Source: Phycisphaeraceae bacterium (GTDB lineage Bacteria > Planctomycetota > Phycisphaerae > Phycisphaerales > UBA1924). Taken from it: DNA of 64,000 nucleotides. Of this stretch, positions 18,482 to 26,874 are shown one piece after another (the stretch's first letter is position 1; the number at the start of each line of letters is the position of its first letter). The notes beneath the pieces were generated by a model. That model searched no databases. It saw only the letters and a list, made by a program, of their open reading frames with translations, and was not told the origin of the DNA. Both the position numbers and the translations under genes were made by a program. The stretch lies in the NCBI GenBank assembly GCA_020639195.1, contig JACKHB010000003.1, positions 1 through 64,000 of the forward strand, written 5' to 3'.

Positions 18482-20557
18482 ATGCCCACGATCACACTGC
18501 CCGATGGATCCACGCGAGAGTTCGACAAGCCCGTGATCGCGCGGGACGTCGCCGCCAGCATCGGCAAGCGCCTCGCGGCCGACGCCCTGGGCTGCAAGGT
18601 CGATGGTGAACTGCATGACCTCTCGACGGTCCTGGACCGTGATTGCTCTCTTTCGATCGTTACGCCCAAGCGGCGGGATGGCGGTCTGGACCCCGATGGG
18701 CTGTTCCTGATCCGGCACTCCGCAGCGCACGTGATGGCCGAGGCGATCCAGCGCATCGTGCCGGGGGCCCTGCTGGTGTACGGCCCGCCCCTGGACACGG
18801 GGTTCTACTACGACATCCGCTTCCCTGAGGACCGGCCGCTGCGAGAGGGGGACTTCGAGGCGATCGAGGCGGAGATGGCCAGGATCGTGGCGGAGGACCG
18901 TGGGTTCAGCCGGTATGAGTTGCCGCACGACGAGGGCATGCGCAAGTTGCAAGCCGAGGGGAGCAAGTACAAGCTCGACAATGCCCTGCGCGCGCACGAG
19001 GCGGGGTCGCCGACGCTCTCCTGGTACGCGACGGGCACGCCGGGAGAGAACTGGGAGGATCTCTGCCGCGGACCGCACGTGCCGAGCACGGGGCGGATCG
19101 GCGCATTCAGGGTGATGTCGCTGGCCAGCAGCTACTGGCACGGGGATGAGAATTCCGATCGGCTGACGCGCGTGTACGGGACGGCGTTTCCAACGCAGGC
19201 GGACCTCGATGCGCATCTGGCGCAGATCGAGGAGGCGAGGCATCGCGATCATCGCGTGCTGGGCAAGCAATTGCACCTGTTCCACATCGATGAGGCGGTG
19301 GGGCAGGGCCTAGTCCTCTGGACGCCCAATGGGGCGATCATCCGCAAGGAACTCCAGGACTGGATCGGCGAGCACCTGCACCAGATGGGCTACAGCGACG
19401 TCTTCTGCCCGCACATCGGCAAGCTGGATCTGTACAAGACCAGCGGGCACTTCCCGTACTACGCCGAGAGCCAGTTCGTGCCGCTGATGGAGCGAGAGTT
19501 CCTCAAGGGCGTCGCGGACGACGGGTGCTCGTGCGCGCAATTGTCGAACATGCTGGCGACCGGCGAGATCGACGGCTACCTGCTCAAGCCGATGAACTGC
19601 CCGCACCACGTGAAGATCTACGCGAGCCAGCCCCGGAGCTATCGCGATCTGCCGGTGCGGCTCAGCGAGTTCGGCACGGTGTACCGGTGGGAGCAGTCGG
19701 GCGAATTGAACGGCATGACGCGGGTGCGATGCTTCACGGTGGACGATGCGCACCTGTTCGTGCGCGAGGACCAGATCGGGCAGGAGGTGATGGGCTGCCT
19801 GAGCCTGGTCAAGCTCGCGTTCACGACGCTGGGGCTGTCGGATTTCCGGGTGCGCGTCGGCCTGCGCGATCCCGACAGCGGGAAGTACGTCGGGAATCCC
19901 GAGGTGTGGGACAAGGCCGAGGCGGCGTGTCGAGAGGCGGCCCGATCGCTGGGCGCCACGGTCTCGGAGGAGCCGGGCGAGGCGGCGTTCTACGGGCCGA
20001 AGATCGACTTCATCGTCAAGGACGTGATTGGGCGCGAATGGCAGTTGGGCACGGTGCAGGTGGACTACAACCTGCCGGAGCGGTTCGACCTCTCGTACGT
20101 CGGCGCGGACAACAGGGCGCACCGGCCGGTGATGATCCATCGAGCGCCGTTCGGGAGCTTTGAGCGGTTCGTGGCCGTGCTGATCGAGCACTTCGCGGGC
20201 GCGTTCCCGACGTGGCTGTCGCCCGAGCAGGCGCGGGTGCTTCCGGTGAGCGAGAAGAGCTTCGAGTATGCGCAGGAGGTCCTGGGCCGTCTGAAGGCGG
20301 CGCGGGTGCGGGCGACGGCGGACCTGGGCAATGACCGGCTGCAGGCCAAGATCAAGGTGGCGGCGGAGATGAAGATCCCGTACCTGCTGGTGGTCGGCCC
20401 GCGAGACCAGGAGCACGCGACGGTGTCGGTGCGGGTTCGCGGCATCCAGAAGGACCTTGGCGCGATGCCGCTGGAGGTGTTCGTGCGCGAGCTGGAATCG
20501 GAGATCGCGTCGCGCGGCGTGTCGCCGATGGTGGGTGTGGAGGGCGCACGCGTCTGA
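18482..20557 (+). CDS. thrS: Threonyl-tRNA synthetase
   Basis: Encodes 691 residues and charges tRNA-Thr. Order of domains: TGS (residues 1-62, with ITLPDGSTREF), second additional/editing domain (HSAAHVMAEAIQRIVPG to YWHGDENSDRLTRVYGTAF), class II catalytic core (motif 2 LSEFGTVYRWEQSGELNGMTRVR; motif 3 HRAPFGSFERF) and the anticodon-binding domain (from about 590). The zinc-site residues Cys and His in the NCPHH region are present (LLKPMNCPHHVKIY). The length is slightly above the usual 640-650 because of an insertion before LATGEIDGYL. ATG 18482 is chosen because it gives MPTITLPDG and the longer frame adds non-homologous residues across the leader hairpin. Confidence 0.96.
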   Translation: MPTITLPDGSTREFDKPVIARDVAASIGKRLAADALGCKVDGELHDLSTVLDRDCSLSIVTPKRRDGGLDPDGLFLIRHSAAHVMAEAIQRIVPGALLVYGPPLDTGFYYDIRFPEDRPLREGDFEAIEAEMARIVAEDRGFSRYELPHDEGMRKLQAEGSKYKLDNALRAHEAGSPTLSWYATGTPGENWEDLCRGPHVPSTGRIGAFRVMSLASSYWHGDENSDRLTRVYGTAFPTQADLDAHLAQIEEARHRDHRVLGKQLHLFHIDEAVGQGLVLWTPNGAIIRKELQDWIGEHLHQMGYSDVFCPHIGKLDLYKTSGHFPYYAESQFVPLMEREFLKGVADDGCSCAQLSNMLATGEIDGYLLKPMNCPHHVKIYASQPRSYRDLPVRLSEFGTVYRWEQSGELNGMTRVRCFTVDDAHLFVREDQIGQEVMGCLSLVKLAFTTLGLSDFRVRVGLRDPDSGKYVGNPEVWDKAEAACREAARSLGATVSEEPGEAAFYGPKIDFIVKDVIGREWQLGTVQVDYNLPERFDLSYVGADNRAHRPVMIHRAPFGSFERFVAVLIEHFAGAFPTWLSPEQARVLPVSEKSFEYAQEVLGRLKAARVRATADLGNDRLQAKIKVAAEMKIPYLLVVGPRDQEHATVSVRVRGIQKDLGAMPLEVFVRELESEIASRGVSPMVGVEGARV

Positions 20558-20668
20558 GAACACCGCGGAATCCCGCAAGAAACCCGGATTCCTGACGAAG
20601 ATAGCCGCGGGCGTGAGCGATTCCTAACATCATCGACCGGACGAGACTTCTCTCGCAAAGGACTGATT

Positions 20669-22099
20669 GTGTCGGATCGATCGAATCGGATGCTCGACGC
20701 TGTGCGTGAGCTCGCGTCGGAGTTTCTTCGGGCCGAGGTGGAACAGCCGGTGCATCCCAGGCGAGATCCGGACGACCTCCGGAACGCGCTGGACCTGTCC
20801 ATCGGGGAGCGGGGGGCGCCGCTGGAAGAGGTGATCGGCGCGCTGCGGGGCGTGCTGGAGGCGACGCCGAGCACCGCGACACGGCGATTCTTCAATCAGT
20901 TGTACGGCGGGCGTGACGACGCGGCGACGATCGCGGAGATGCTGACACCGATCAGCAACACCTCGATGTACACGTACAAGGTTGCGGGCCCGCAGGTGCT
21001 GGTCGAGCAGGAGGTGCTGAGGCGCTTGGCGCTGGTCGCGGGCGCGCCGCACGCCGAGGGGATGTTCACGCCGGGCGGCTCGATGTCCAACTTCGCGGCG
21101 ATGGTGATCGCACGGAACGAGTTGATCGACAACGCGCGAGACGGAGGCCTGGACGGGCGCACTCTCACCGCGTACGCGTCCACCGAGGCGCACTACTCGA
21201 TGCCGCGCGCGGCGGGCTTCATCGGCATCGGGCGCAACTCGCTGCACCTGGCGCCCGTGGATGGGCAGGGGCGGATGGATCCGGATCGGCTGGCGGCGAT
21301 GATCGAGCGGGACAAGCGCGAGGGGGCCTTGCCGTTCATGATCACGGCCACGGCGGGGACGACCGTGCAGGGCGCGTTCGACCCCATCCCGGAACTGCTG
21401 CCGATCGCCAGAGAGCACGGGTGCTGGCTGCACGTGGACGGCGCGTACGGCGCGTCGGTGTTGCTGAGCCCGAGCAAGCGTGACCTGCTTCGGGGCGTCG
21501 AGGAGGTGGACTCGCTCTCGTGGTGCCTGCACAAGATGATGGGTGTGCCCCTGGCGTGCTCGGTCATCCTGACGCGCCACCGCGGCGCGTTGACGCGCAC
21601 GTTCAGCGAGAACGCGGACTATCTGTTCCAGCAGGACGATGACGACCTCAACCCGGGCATGCGTTCGATGCAGTGCGGCCGGCGCAACGACGCGCTCAAG
21701 CTCTGGGCGTCGTGGAAGCACCACGGCGAAGAGGGCTTCGCGGCCCGGGTGGACGCGCTGTTCGATCTCGCGGCGTACGCCAGAGAGCGGGTCGAGTCGG
21801 ATCCGGACCTCGTGCTGTCGTGCGAGCCGCAGAGCACCAACGTGTGCTTCGAGGTCAGGGGCAAGCCCAGCGAATCGATCTGCGAGGCGCTGGATCGCAA
21901 CGGGCACCTCAAGATCGGCTATGGCGTCGTCAACGGGCGACGGGTCATCCGCCTGACCTGCGTGAATCCCGAGATCACCCGGGAGGACCTGGACGTGTTC
22001 TTCTGGGAGATCAAGCGTGCCGCGGCGGGATTGCGCGACGCGGACAACACCGTGACGCCTGAGATGCGCGTGCGCGGGGTGCGGCAGAAGTCCGTCTAG
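20669..22099 (+). CDS. Group II pyridoxal-phosphate-dependent amino acid decarboxylase
   Basis: Encodes 476 residues. It matches the glutamate/aspartate/cysteine-sulfinate decarboxylase family (PF00282): FINQLYGG-like FFNQLYGGRDDAATIAEML, TPGGSMSNFAAM, LHVDGAYGASVLLS and SWCLHKMMGVPLACS, in which the Lys should carry PLP. The start is GTG 20669 with AAAGGA upstream. The substrate is uncertain. Closeness to animal-type Gad/Csad proteins rather than E. coli GadB suggests aspartate, glutamate or cysteine sulfinate. Its last bases overlap the convergent transporter gene by 4. Confidence 0.85.
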   Translation: MSDRSNRMLDAVRELASEFLRAEVEQPVHPRRDPDDLRNALDLSIGERGAPLEEVIGALRGVLEATPSTATRRFFNQLYGGRDDAATIAEMLTPISNTSMYTYKVAGPQVLVEQEVLRRLALVAGAPHAEGMFTPGGSMSNFAAMVIARNELIDNARDGGLDGRTLTAYASTEAHYSMPRAAGFIGIGRNSLHLAPVDGQGRMDPDRLAAMIERDKREGALPFMITATAGTTVQGAFDPIPELLPIAREHGCWLHVDGAYGASVLLSPSKRDLLRGVEEVDSLSWCLHKMMGVPLACSVILTRHRGALTRTFSENADYLFQQDDDDLNPGMRSMQCGRRNDALKLWASWKHHGEEGFAARVDALFDLAAYARERVESDPDLVLSCEPQSTNVCFEVRGKPSESICEALDRNGHLKIGYGVVNGRRVIRLTCVNPEITREDLDVFFWEIKRAAAGLRDADNTVTPEMRVRGVRQKSV

Positions 22100-23541
22100 C
22101 GATCGTCGAGTCGGTCGGCGCCAGCGGCGGCCTCACGTGGGGCACGCTCGTCGGTTCGGCGCGTGTTGGCGGCCCCCAGGGCCAGCGCGATGACGAGCCA
22201 GAGGCCCGCCACCGGGGCCATCCAGAACGAAATCGCCGCGAGGGGCAGTGCGAGCCCGGCGAGCTTGATCGGCGCGGTGACGCCCGAGGTCATGGCCTCG
22301 AATCCGAGGGCGCCAACGACATCGCCCGTGCGGTACACGAACGTGTCGATGATGGGCTTCGACCCGTACTTCTCCGCCTGCGAGACGCGGGTGAACAGGA
22401 TTTCACGGGCCGGTTTGGCCAGCGCGTAGTTGAATCCGCGACGCAGGACCTGGAAGACGGCGAAGGTCCAGAGCGCCGCCACCGAAGTGAGCGTGCCGCC
22501 TTCTGGGCGCGACATGACCAGGCCCAGGACGACGAACCCGACAAGCATGAGCAGCGGCTGAGCCGCCAACGTCCATCCCACACCGATCCACCGGATCAGA
22601 CGCCCGGTGAGGAAGAGCTGGATCATGAGCGTGATGGACTGGGAGACGAAATCCAGGTTGGCGAAGAACTCGGTTCTCCGGCGATCGGAATCGAAGTTCG
22701 AGAACACGAGCTTGGCCTGGATGAAATAGAGCATCGTCGCGAGCGTCGTGAAGATCAGCACGTACGCGCCGATGCCCAGGAGATAGGGGGAGCGTGCGAG
22801 CATGCGAATCCCTGCCAGGGCCCCGCCGCCCGGCGTGGTTCCCAGCGTCGGCTCGGGGCCGGCATGAATGGACGCGGAGGCGCGGGCGGGCGCGGTCGCC
22901 AAGCCGGCCATCGAGCCCAGACGTCGCACGCACCAGCAGGCGCACTCGAGCAGCGCGGCCGACGCAAGGAGGAAGCCCCAGGGTGGGACGCCTCTTGCCG
23001 CGAGGCTGACCGCGCCGGCCCCGGCGATCGCACCCACCGTTCCACCGACTCCGATGAAGCCGAAGAGTCGGCGGCTCTGGCGCGTCTGCCAGACGTCGAC
23101 CATGAACGCCCAGAACACGCTGACGGCGAACAGGTTGAACACGCTGAGCCAGATGTAGAACGCGTGTCCGATGAGGTGGCCGCCCGGAGCGTCGGGGTGA
23201 GCGCCCCTCCAGCCAAACAGTCCGGCGAGGACGAGGAGATTCAGGATGAAGAACCGGTAGGTCAGCGGGATGAATCGCCGGCGAGGCATGCTGCTGACCA
23301 GCACGCCGAACAGGGGATTCACGAGGAGCATGGCCCCCATCGTGAGGATGAAGAGGAGGGGAAGTCGCTCGACGCCTCCGCGAATGCCCTCGCTCTCGCG
23401 CAGCGGGCGCAAGAGCGAGTACGAGCACAGAACGAAGAAGAAGTACGCGCACGACCAGAGGGCGGGAGCCAACTCGCCGGCGCGAGCGCCCAGGAACCGG
23501 TGGATCGCTGTCGCGTGCGCGTCGTGCGTCGGGTCGCTCAT
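22096..23541 (-). CDS. ATP/ADP (NTP) transporter family protein
   Basis: Encodes 481 residues with about 11-12 hydrophobic spans. The start AYFFFVLCSYSLLRPLRE and FGFIGVGGTVGAIAGA are recognisable from the Tlc-like ATP:ADP antiporter/MFS family. SKPIIDTFVYRTGDVVGA near the C-terminus is another family hallmark. It would exchange nucleotides or a related solute across the inner membrane. In Rickettsia and Chlamydia the family scavenges host ATP; homologues in free-living bacteria have unknown substrates, and that applies here. It converges with the decarboxylase gene. Confidence 0.8.
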   Translation of the reverse strand: MSDPTHDAHATAIHRFLGARAGELAPALWSCAYFFFVLCSYSLLRPLRESEGIRGGVERLPLLFILTMGAMLLVNPLFGVLVSSMPRRRFIPLTYRFFILNLLVLAGLFGWRGAHPDAPGGHLIGHAFYIWLSVFNLFAVSVFWAFMVDVWQTRQSRRLFGFIGVGGTVGAIAGAGAVSLAARGVPPWGFLLASAALLECACWCVRRLGSMAGLATAPARASASIHAGPEPTLGTTPGGGALAGIRMLARSPYLLGIGAYVLIFTTLATMLYFIQAKLVFSNFDSDRRRTEFFANLDFVSQSITLMIQLFLTGRLIRWIGVGWTLAAQPLLMLVGFVVLGLVMSRPEGGTLTSVAALWTFAVFQVLRRGFNYALAKPAREILFTRVSQAEKYGSKPIIDTFVYRTGDVVGALGFEAMTSGVTAPIKLAGLALPLAAISFWMAPVAGLWLVIALALGAANTRRTDERAPREAAAGADRLDDR

Positions 23542-23661
23542 GCCGTCGCAGTGTCTCCGATCCGGCGCATCGCTGCGCGCGATGCTCGAGTTGCGGCAAC
23601 CCGCGCCGGCCCGGGACGGTACACCGCGATGATTCGAACCGAGTCATTGGAGGACGGTTGC

Positions 23662-24807
23662 ATGTCGATCTCACGACGGGATTTCCTGGCGGCGGCGGGC
23701 GCGGCGGGCATGGCCGGGGCATTCGGGCCCGCGTTCGCTGCGCGTCGGACGCAGCCGGCTCGATCGCTGCGGATCCTCATCCTGGGCGGGACGGGCTTCC
23801 TTGGACCCCACGTTGTCGAGTACGCGGTGTCACGCGGCCACACACTCACGCTCTTCAACCGCGGGCGGACCAATCCACAGCTGTTTCCGGATCTTGAGAA
23901 GCTGTACGGCAATCGAGATCCCGAGCGTCCGGCCGATCCCGAGGAAGAGGGGTCGCCGATCGGTCTGACTCAATTGGAGGGGCGGGAATTCGACGCGGTC
24001 GTGGACACGTCGTCGTACGTGCCTCGGCACACTGAGGCTTCGGTAGAGCTGTTGGCGCCGAACATCAAGCACTACCACATGGTGTCCACGATCTCTGTTT
24101 ACGCGGATCACTCGACGGTGGGGGCGGACGAGACCGCGCCGGTGGGCACGCTGATCGACGAGACGGTCGAGCAGGTCACCGGCCAGACCTACGGCCCGCT
24201 CAAGGCGCTGTGCGAGCAAGCGGCCGAACGCGCCATGCCCGGCCGCGTCAGCATCACCCGTCCGGGTCTGATCTGCGGGCCCGGCGATCCGACCGGGCGG
24301 TTCACATATTGGCCCATGCGGATGCATCGCGGAGGCGAGGTGCTGTGCCCCGGCGACGGGCAGGACGTGACGCAGTGGATCGACGTGCGAGATCTGTCTC
24401 GCTTCATCATCACACTGATCGAGCGGCAGACCACCGGGATCTTCAACTCCACCGGGCCGGCCGAGCCGGAGTTGATGCGGGTGTTTGTCGAGGCGTGCCG
24501 CGAGGGTGTGGGGTCGGACGCGACGCTCACCTGGGTCGAGACGCCGTTCCTGCGAGAGCACGACGTGCAGCCGTTCGGGCACCTGCCGCTGTGGGTGCCT
24601 CGCGACGAAGAGGGCGCCCAGGGGTTCTTCACCTACTCGGTCAAGCGTGCGATCGCGGCGGGTTTGACGCTCTCCCCGCTGCGGATGCTGGCCAAGGACA
24701 CCGTGGACTGGGCGCTGTCTTTGCCGCCGGAAAGGTCGGCGCTCAGCCGCGCCACGCTCCAGCCGGATCGCGAGGCGGAGATCCTCAAGGCATGGAAGGA
24801 GCGGTAG
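23662..24807 (+). CDS. Tat-exported NAD-dependent epimerase/dehydratase family protein
   Basis: Encodes 381 residues. The N-terminus SRRDFLAAAGAAGMAGAF is a twin-arginine signal, so the folded protein is exported with its cofactor. The mature part begins with a Rossmann motif LRILILGGTGFLGPHVVEYA, the extended SDR (isomerase) pattern, and continues with SVYADHS and TYGPLKALCEQAAE, where YGPLK supplies the YxxxK dyad. The start is ATG 23662 with GGAGGA upstream; the long upstream open frame is antisense to the transporter. The substrate is unknown. Similar planctomycete genes are annotated as epimerases or isoflavone-reductase-like. Confidence 0.85.
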   Translation: MSISRRDFLAAAGAAGMAGAFGPAFAARRTQPARSLRILILGGTGFLGPHVVEYAVSRGHTLTLFNRGRTNPQLFPDLEKLYGNRDPERPADPEEEGSPIGLTQLEGREFDAVVDTSSYVPRHTEASVELLAPNIKHYHMVSTISVYADHSTVGADETAPVGTLIDETVEQVTGQTYGPLKALCEQAAERAMPGRVSITRPGLICGPGDPTGRFTYWPMRMHRGGEVLCPGDGQDVTQWIDVRDLSRFIITLIERQTTGIFNSTGPAEPELMRVFVEACREGVGSDATLTWVETPFLREHDVQPFGHLPLWVPRDEEGAQGFFTYSVKRAIAAGLTLSPLRMLAKDTVDWALSLPPERSALSRATLQPDREAEILKAWKER

Positions 24808-24817
24808 GTGCGTGCTC

Positions 24818-25315
24818 TCAGATCACGACCGCGTCGGACGTGGGGCCGGTCGTCAGGTTGAGCAGAGCGAGCAGCCGGGTCAATTCGCGCGCATCATCCG
24901 GGTCGAACGCGCCCACCTCGAAGCTGTCGAGATCGAGCACTCCCCAGCACGACCCATCGGGCTCGACCAACGGGATGACCGCTTCGGAGCGGTCGCGCGG
25001 ATCGCACGCGATGTAGTTGTCTCCCAGTGCGACGACGTCGCGCACGACCAGGGCGTGCCGGTCCATCCAGCATCGGCCGCAGGCGCCCTGGAGCCCGATG
25101 GGCGAGCACGCGGGCTTGTCTCGCCGCTCGCGCAACACCATCGACCGCCCATCCGGCTCGATCTGGTAGAACCCGACCCAGGACACGCCCCGACCGGGAC
25201 CATCGCCGCCGTGCGCGCTCCAGATGGCATCGACGAGCGCGGCTCGGCGTGAGGCATCATCCGGCAGCGCGCGCGCGGCACCCAGCGCGATGGCGACCGG
25301 GCCATATTCGCGCAT
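24818..25315 (-). CDS. msrC: Free methionine-(R)-sulfoxide reductase (GAF type)
   Basis: Encodes 165 residues, a single GAF domain. The catalytic cysteines of fRMsr are matched by ACGRCW (two Cys) and IACDPRDRSEAVIPL, and GVLDLDSFEVGAFDPDD is the usual C-terminal strand-helix. It reduces free Met-R-sulfoxide using thioredoxin. The start is ATG 25315, which shares one base with the rpsR stop, so it is probably translated with it; a TTG one codon earlier is also open. Confidence 0.85.
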   Translation of the reverse strand: MREYGPVAIALGAARALPDDASRRAALVDAIWSAHGGDGPGRGVSWVGFYQIEPDGRSMVLRERRDKPACSPIGLQGACGRCWMDRHALVVRDVVALGDNYIACDPRDRSEAVIPLVEPDGSCWGVLDLDSFEVGAFDPDDARELTRLLALLNLTTGPTSDAVVI

Positions 25316-25557
25316 CAAAGCGTGGCGGAGGTGTACGGCAGCAGGCCCATGTGGCGCGCCCGCTTGATCGCCTGAGCGATGAGGCGCTGCTCGCGGGCGG
25401 TGACACCCAGCCGCTTTCGGGCGTAGATCTTGCCGTTGGGGCTCATCATCCGGCGGAGGGACTCAACGTCCTTCCAATCGACGTACTCGACGTCCTTGCC
25501 GGAGGTCCGGAGGACCTTGGGACGGGGGGGACCGGAGAATCGGTTCATGCGGCTCAT
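25315..25557 (-). CDS. rpsR: 30S ribosomal protein S18
   Basis: Encodes 80 residues. S18 contacts S6 on the small subunit platform. The core VDWKDVESLRRMMSPNGKIYARKRLGVTAREQRLIAQAIKRARHMGLLPY fits the family well, with the conserved SPNGKI-R-R-G and KRAR-M-LLPY elements. I chose ATG 25557 (MSRMNRFSG); ATG 25548 is an equally possible start. Unusually, S6 and L9 are not adjacent; the neighbours are a MauE-like gene and msrC. Confidence 0.93.
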   Translation of the reverse strand: MSRMNRFSGPPRPKVLRTSGKDVEYVDWKDVESLRRMMSPNGKIYARKRLGVTAREQRLIAQAIKRARHMGLLPYTSATL

Positions 25558-25673
25558 GCGGAGAATCCGTCGTGGGCTTGCCCCGATCATGGTCCCCAAC
25601 GGAGGGGACCCGCCCTGGGGCGACGGCAGGGAGCGATGATAGTCGGGCGCTCGAGCAGGGCCAATGGGGCTCG

Positions 25674-26216
25674 CTAGATCGGTCGACCCTCCTGCCGGAC
25701 GACCTCTCGCACGTAATCCACGCCCTCGGGAGGCTTTCGCGAGGCGCACAGGTGGTCGACAGACAGCCGACCGGGCCCGAACAGGAGCACGACCAGCGCC
25801 AGGCACAGCAGTGCGCCATCGAGCACCAGGTGGCACGTGCCCGGCGGACCATCGCAGATCTTGATGAAGTCGCCAAAGCAGGAGCACTCGCTGACGCTTC
25901 CGTCGGCGCGGTTGATGACCGTTAGGAGTCCATAGAGGAACGAGCCCAGGAGCGCGGCGATGACCAGCGCCGCGGCGCGGGTCCAGGCGCCGAGCAGCAA
26001 GAGCAAGGCGCAGATCGCCTCGGCCCAGGGGATGGTGTTCGCCGCGGCGATCACGAGGTGATCCGGGAGGATCTTGAACGCCTTGACGCCCTCAAGGAAC
26101 CGCTGCGATGCGTTGGGGGGGACGAGCTTGGAGTATGCCGCGAGGCCGAAGAACGCGGCGACCGTCGTTCGGCAGAGCAGCAGCCACCACCATCCGGCGC
26201 GAAGCAGGCGCTTCAC
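25674..26216 (-). CDS. MauE/DoxX-like membrane protein
   Basis: Encodes 180 residues with four membrane spans. The pattern FFGLAAYSKLVPPNASQRFLEGVKAFKILPDHL, then IPWAEAICALLLLLGAWTRAAALV is that of the DoxX/MauE family. The segment ECSCFGDF and a later CDGPPGTC carry four cysteines facing the periplasm, typical of the redox-associated MauE branch linked to disulfide chemistry. The start is GTG 26216, whose bases overlap the TGA of the rhodanese gene (GTGA). It is the third gene of a run with DUF1573 and rhodanese proteins. Confidence 0.8.
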   Translation of the reverse strand: MKRLLRAGWWWLLLCRTTVAAFFGLAAYSKLVPPNASQRFLEGVKAFKILPDHLVIAAANTIPWAEAICALLLLLGAWTRAAALVIAALLGSFLYGLLTVINRADGSVSECSCFGDFIKICDGPPGTCHLVLDGALLCLALVVLLFGPGRLSVDHLCASRKPPEGVDYVREVVRQEGRPI

Positions 26217-26869
26217 GGACCGGGCTCCGGGCCCGTGGCGACGGGCAGGCCCGCGTCTTTCCAGTGCGGATAGCCGTCGGTCATGATGTGCGTGACCTCG
26301 ACTCCCCGGTCGAAGAGGCGAATGTTCAGGTTGACCGACTCGTCGCACTCGCCGCCGTTGCAGTAGATCACGTAGCGCGTGCCGCGCGGCATCACCGACA
26401 CGAGGAAGTAGTTCGGGCTGAACCCCATGACCTGGCCCTGGTCGTTGTCGATCATGTCGATCGTGAGGTGCAGCGCGCCGGCGATGTGGCCCGCCTCGTA
26501 GTCCCCCTCATGACCCCGGGCGTCAAGGAAGACGACCTCGCCGGAATCGATCAGGGTGTGCAGATAGCGCGCTTCCTGGAGCGAGATGCGCGTGCCCAGC
26601 GAGTCTGGGTCAACCGGCACGACCGGCCCCAAGTCTGGCGGGGACGGGGCGTCGCCGGGATCGCCCGGGCGGTGCTCGTCGGTTTGGTCTGCAGCCGGCT
26701 GGTTGTCCGACGGCGTGTCGGGCGAGGCGTCGTGAGGGGTCGTGGATGTCCCGCGTGGCGCGGGCTCTCGCTCGGGAGCGCGGAGCATGACGGGCCGCGT
26801 CCACGAATAGGCGATGCCGGCCAAGCCGGCGGCTCCGATGATCGCGAGCGCGCGGACGAGGATGCGCAT
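26213..26869 (-). CDS. Membrane-anchored rhodanese-like protein
   Basis: Encodes 218 residues. An N-terminal span (about residues 4-22) is followed by a long acidic/proline linker (about 30-85), then one rhodanese domain: DSGEVVFLDARGHEGDYEAGHIAGALHL and the active-site loop VIYCNGGECDES with its catalytic Cys. It ends VTHIMTDGYPHWKDAGLP. It should sit on the outer face of the inner membrane and transfer sulfur or shuttle persulfide. It lies 5 bases after the DUF1573 gene and overlaps the MauE-like gene by 4, so the three act together. Confidence 0.88.
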   Translation of the reverse strand: MRILVRALAIIGAAGLAGIAYSWTRPVMLRAPEREPAPRGTSTTPHDASPDTPSDNQPAADQTDEHRPGDPGDAPSPPDLGPVVPVDPDSLGTRISLQEARYLHTLIDSGEVVFLDARGHEGDYEAGHIAGALHLTIDMIDNDQGQVMGFSPNYFLVSVMPRGTRYVIYCNGGECDESVNLNIRLFDRGVEVTHIMTDGYPHWKDAGLPVATGPEPGP

Positions 26870-26874
26870 CGGGA

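Noticed and set aside
22864..23661. Upstream extension of the epimerase frame
   Set aside because: It is antisense to the transporter gene; the twin-arginine signal and GGAGGA show the start at 23662.
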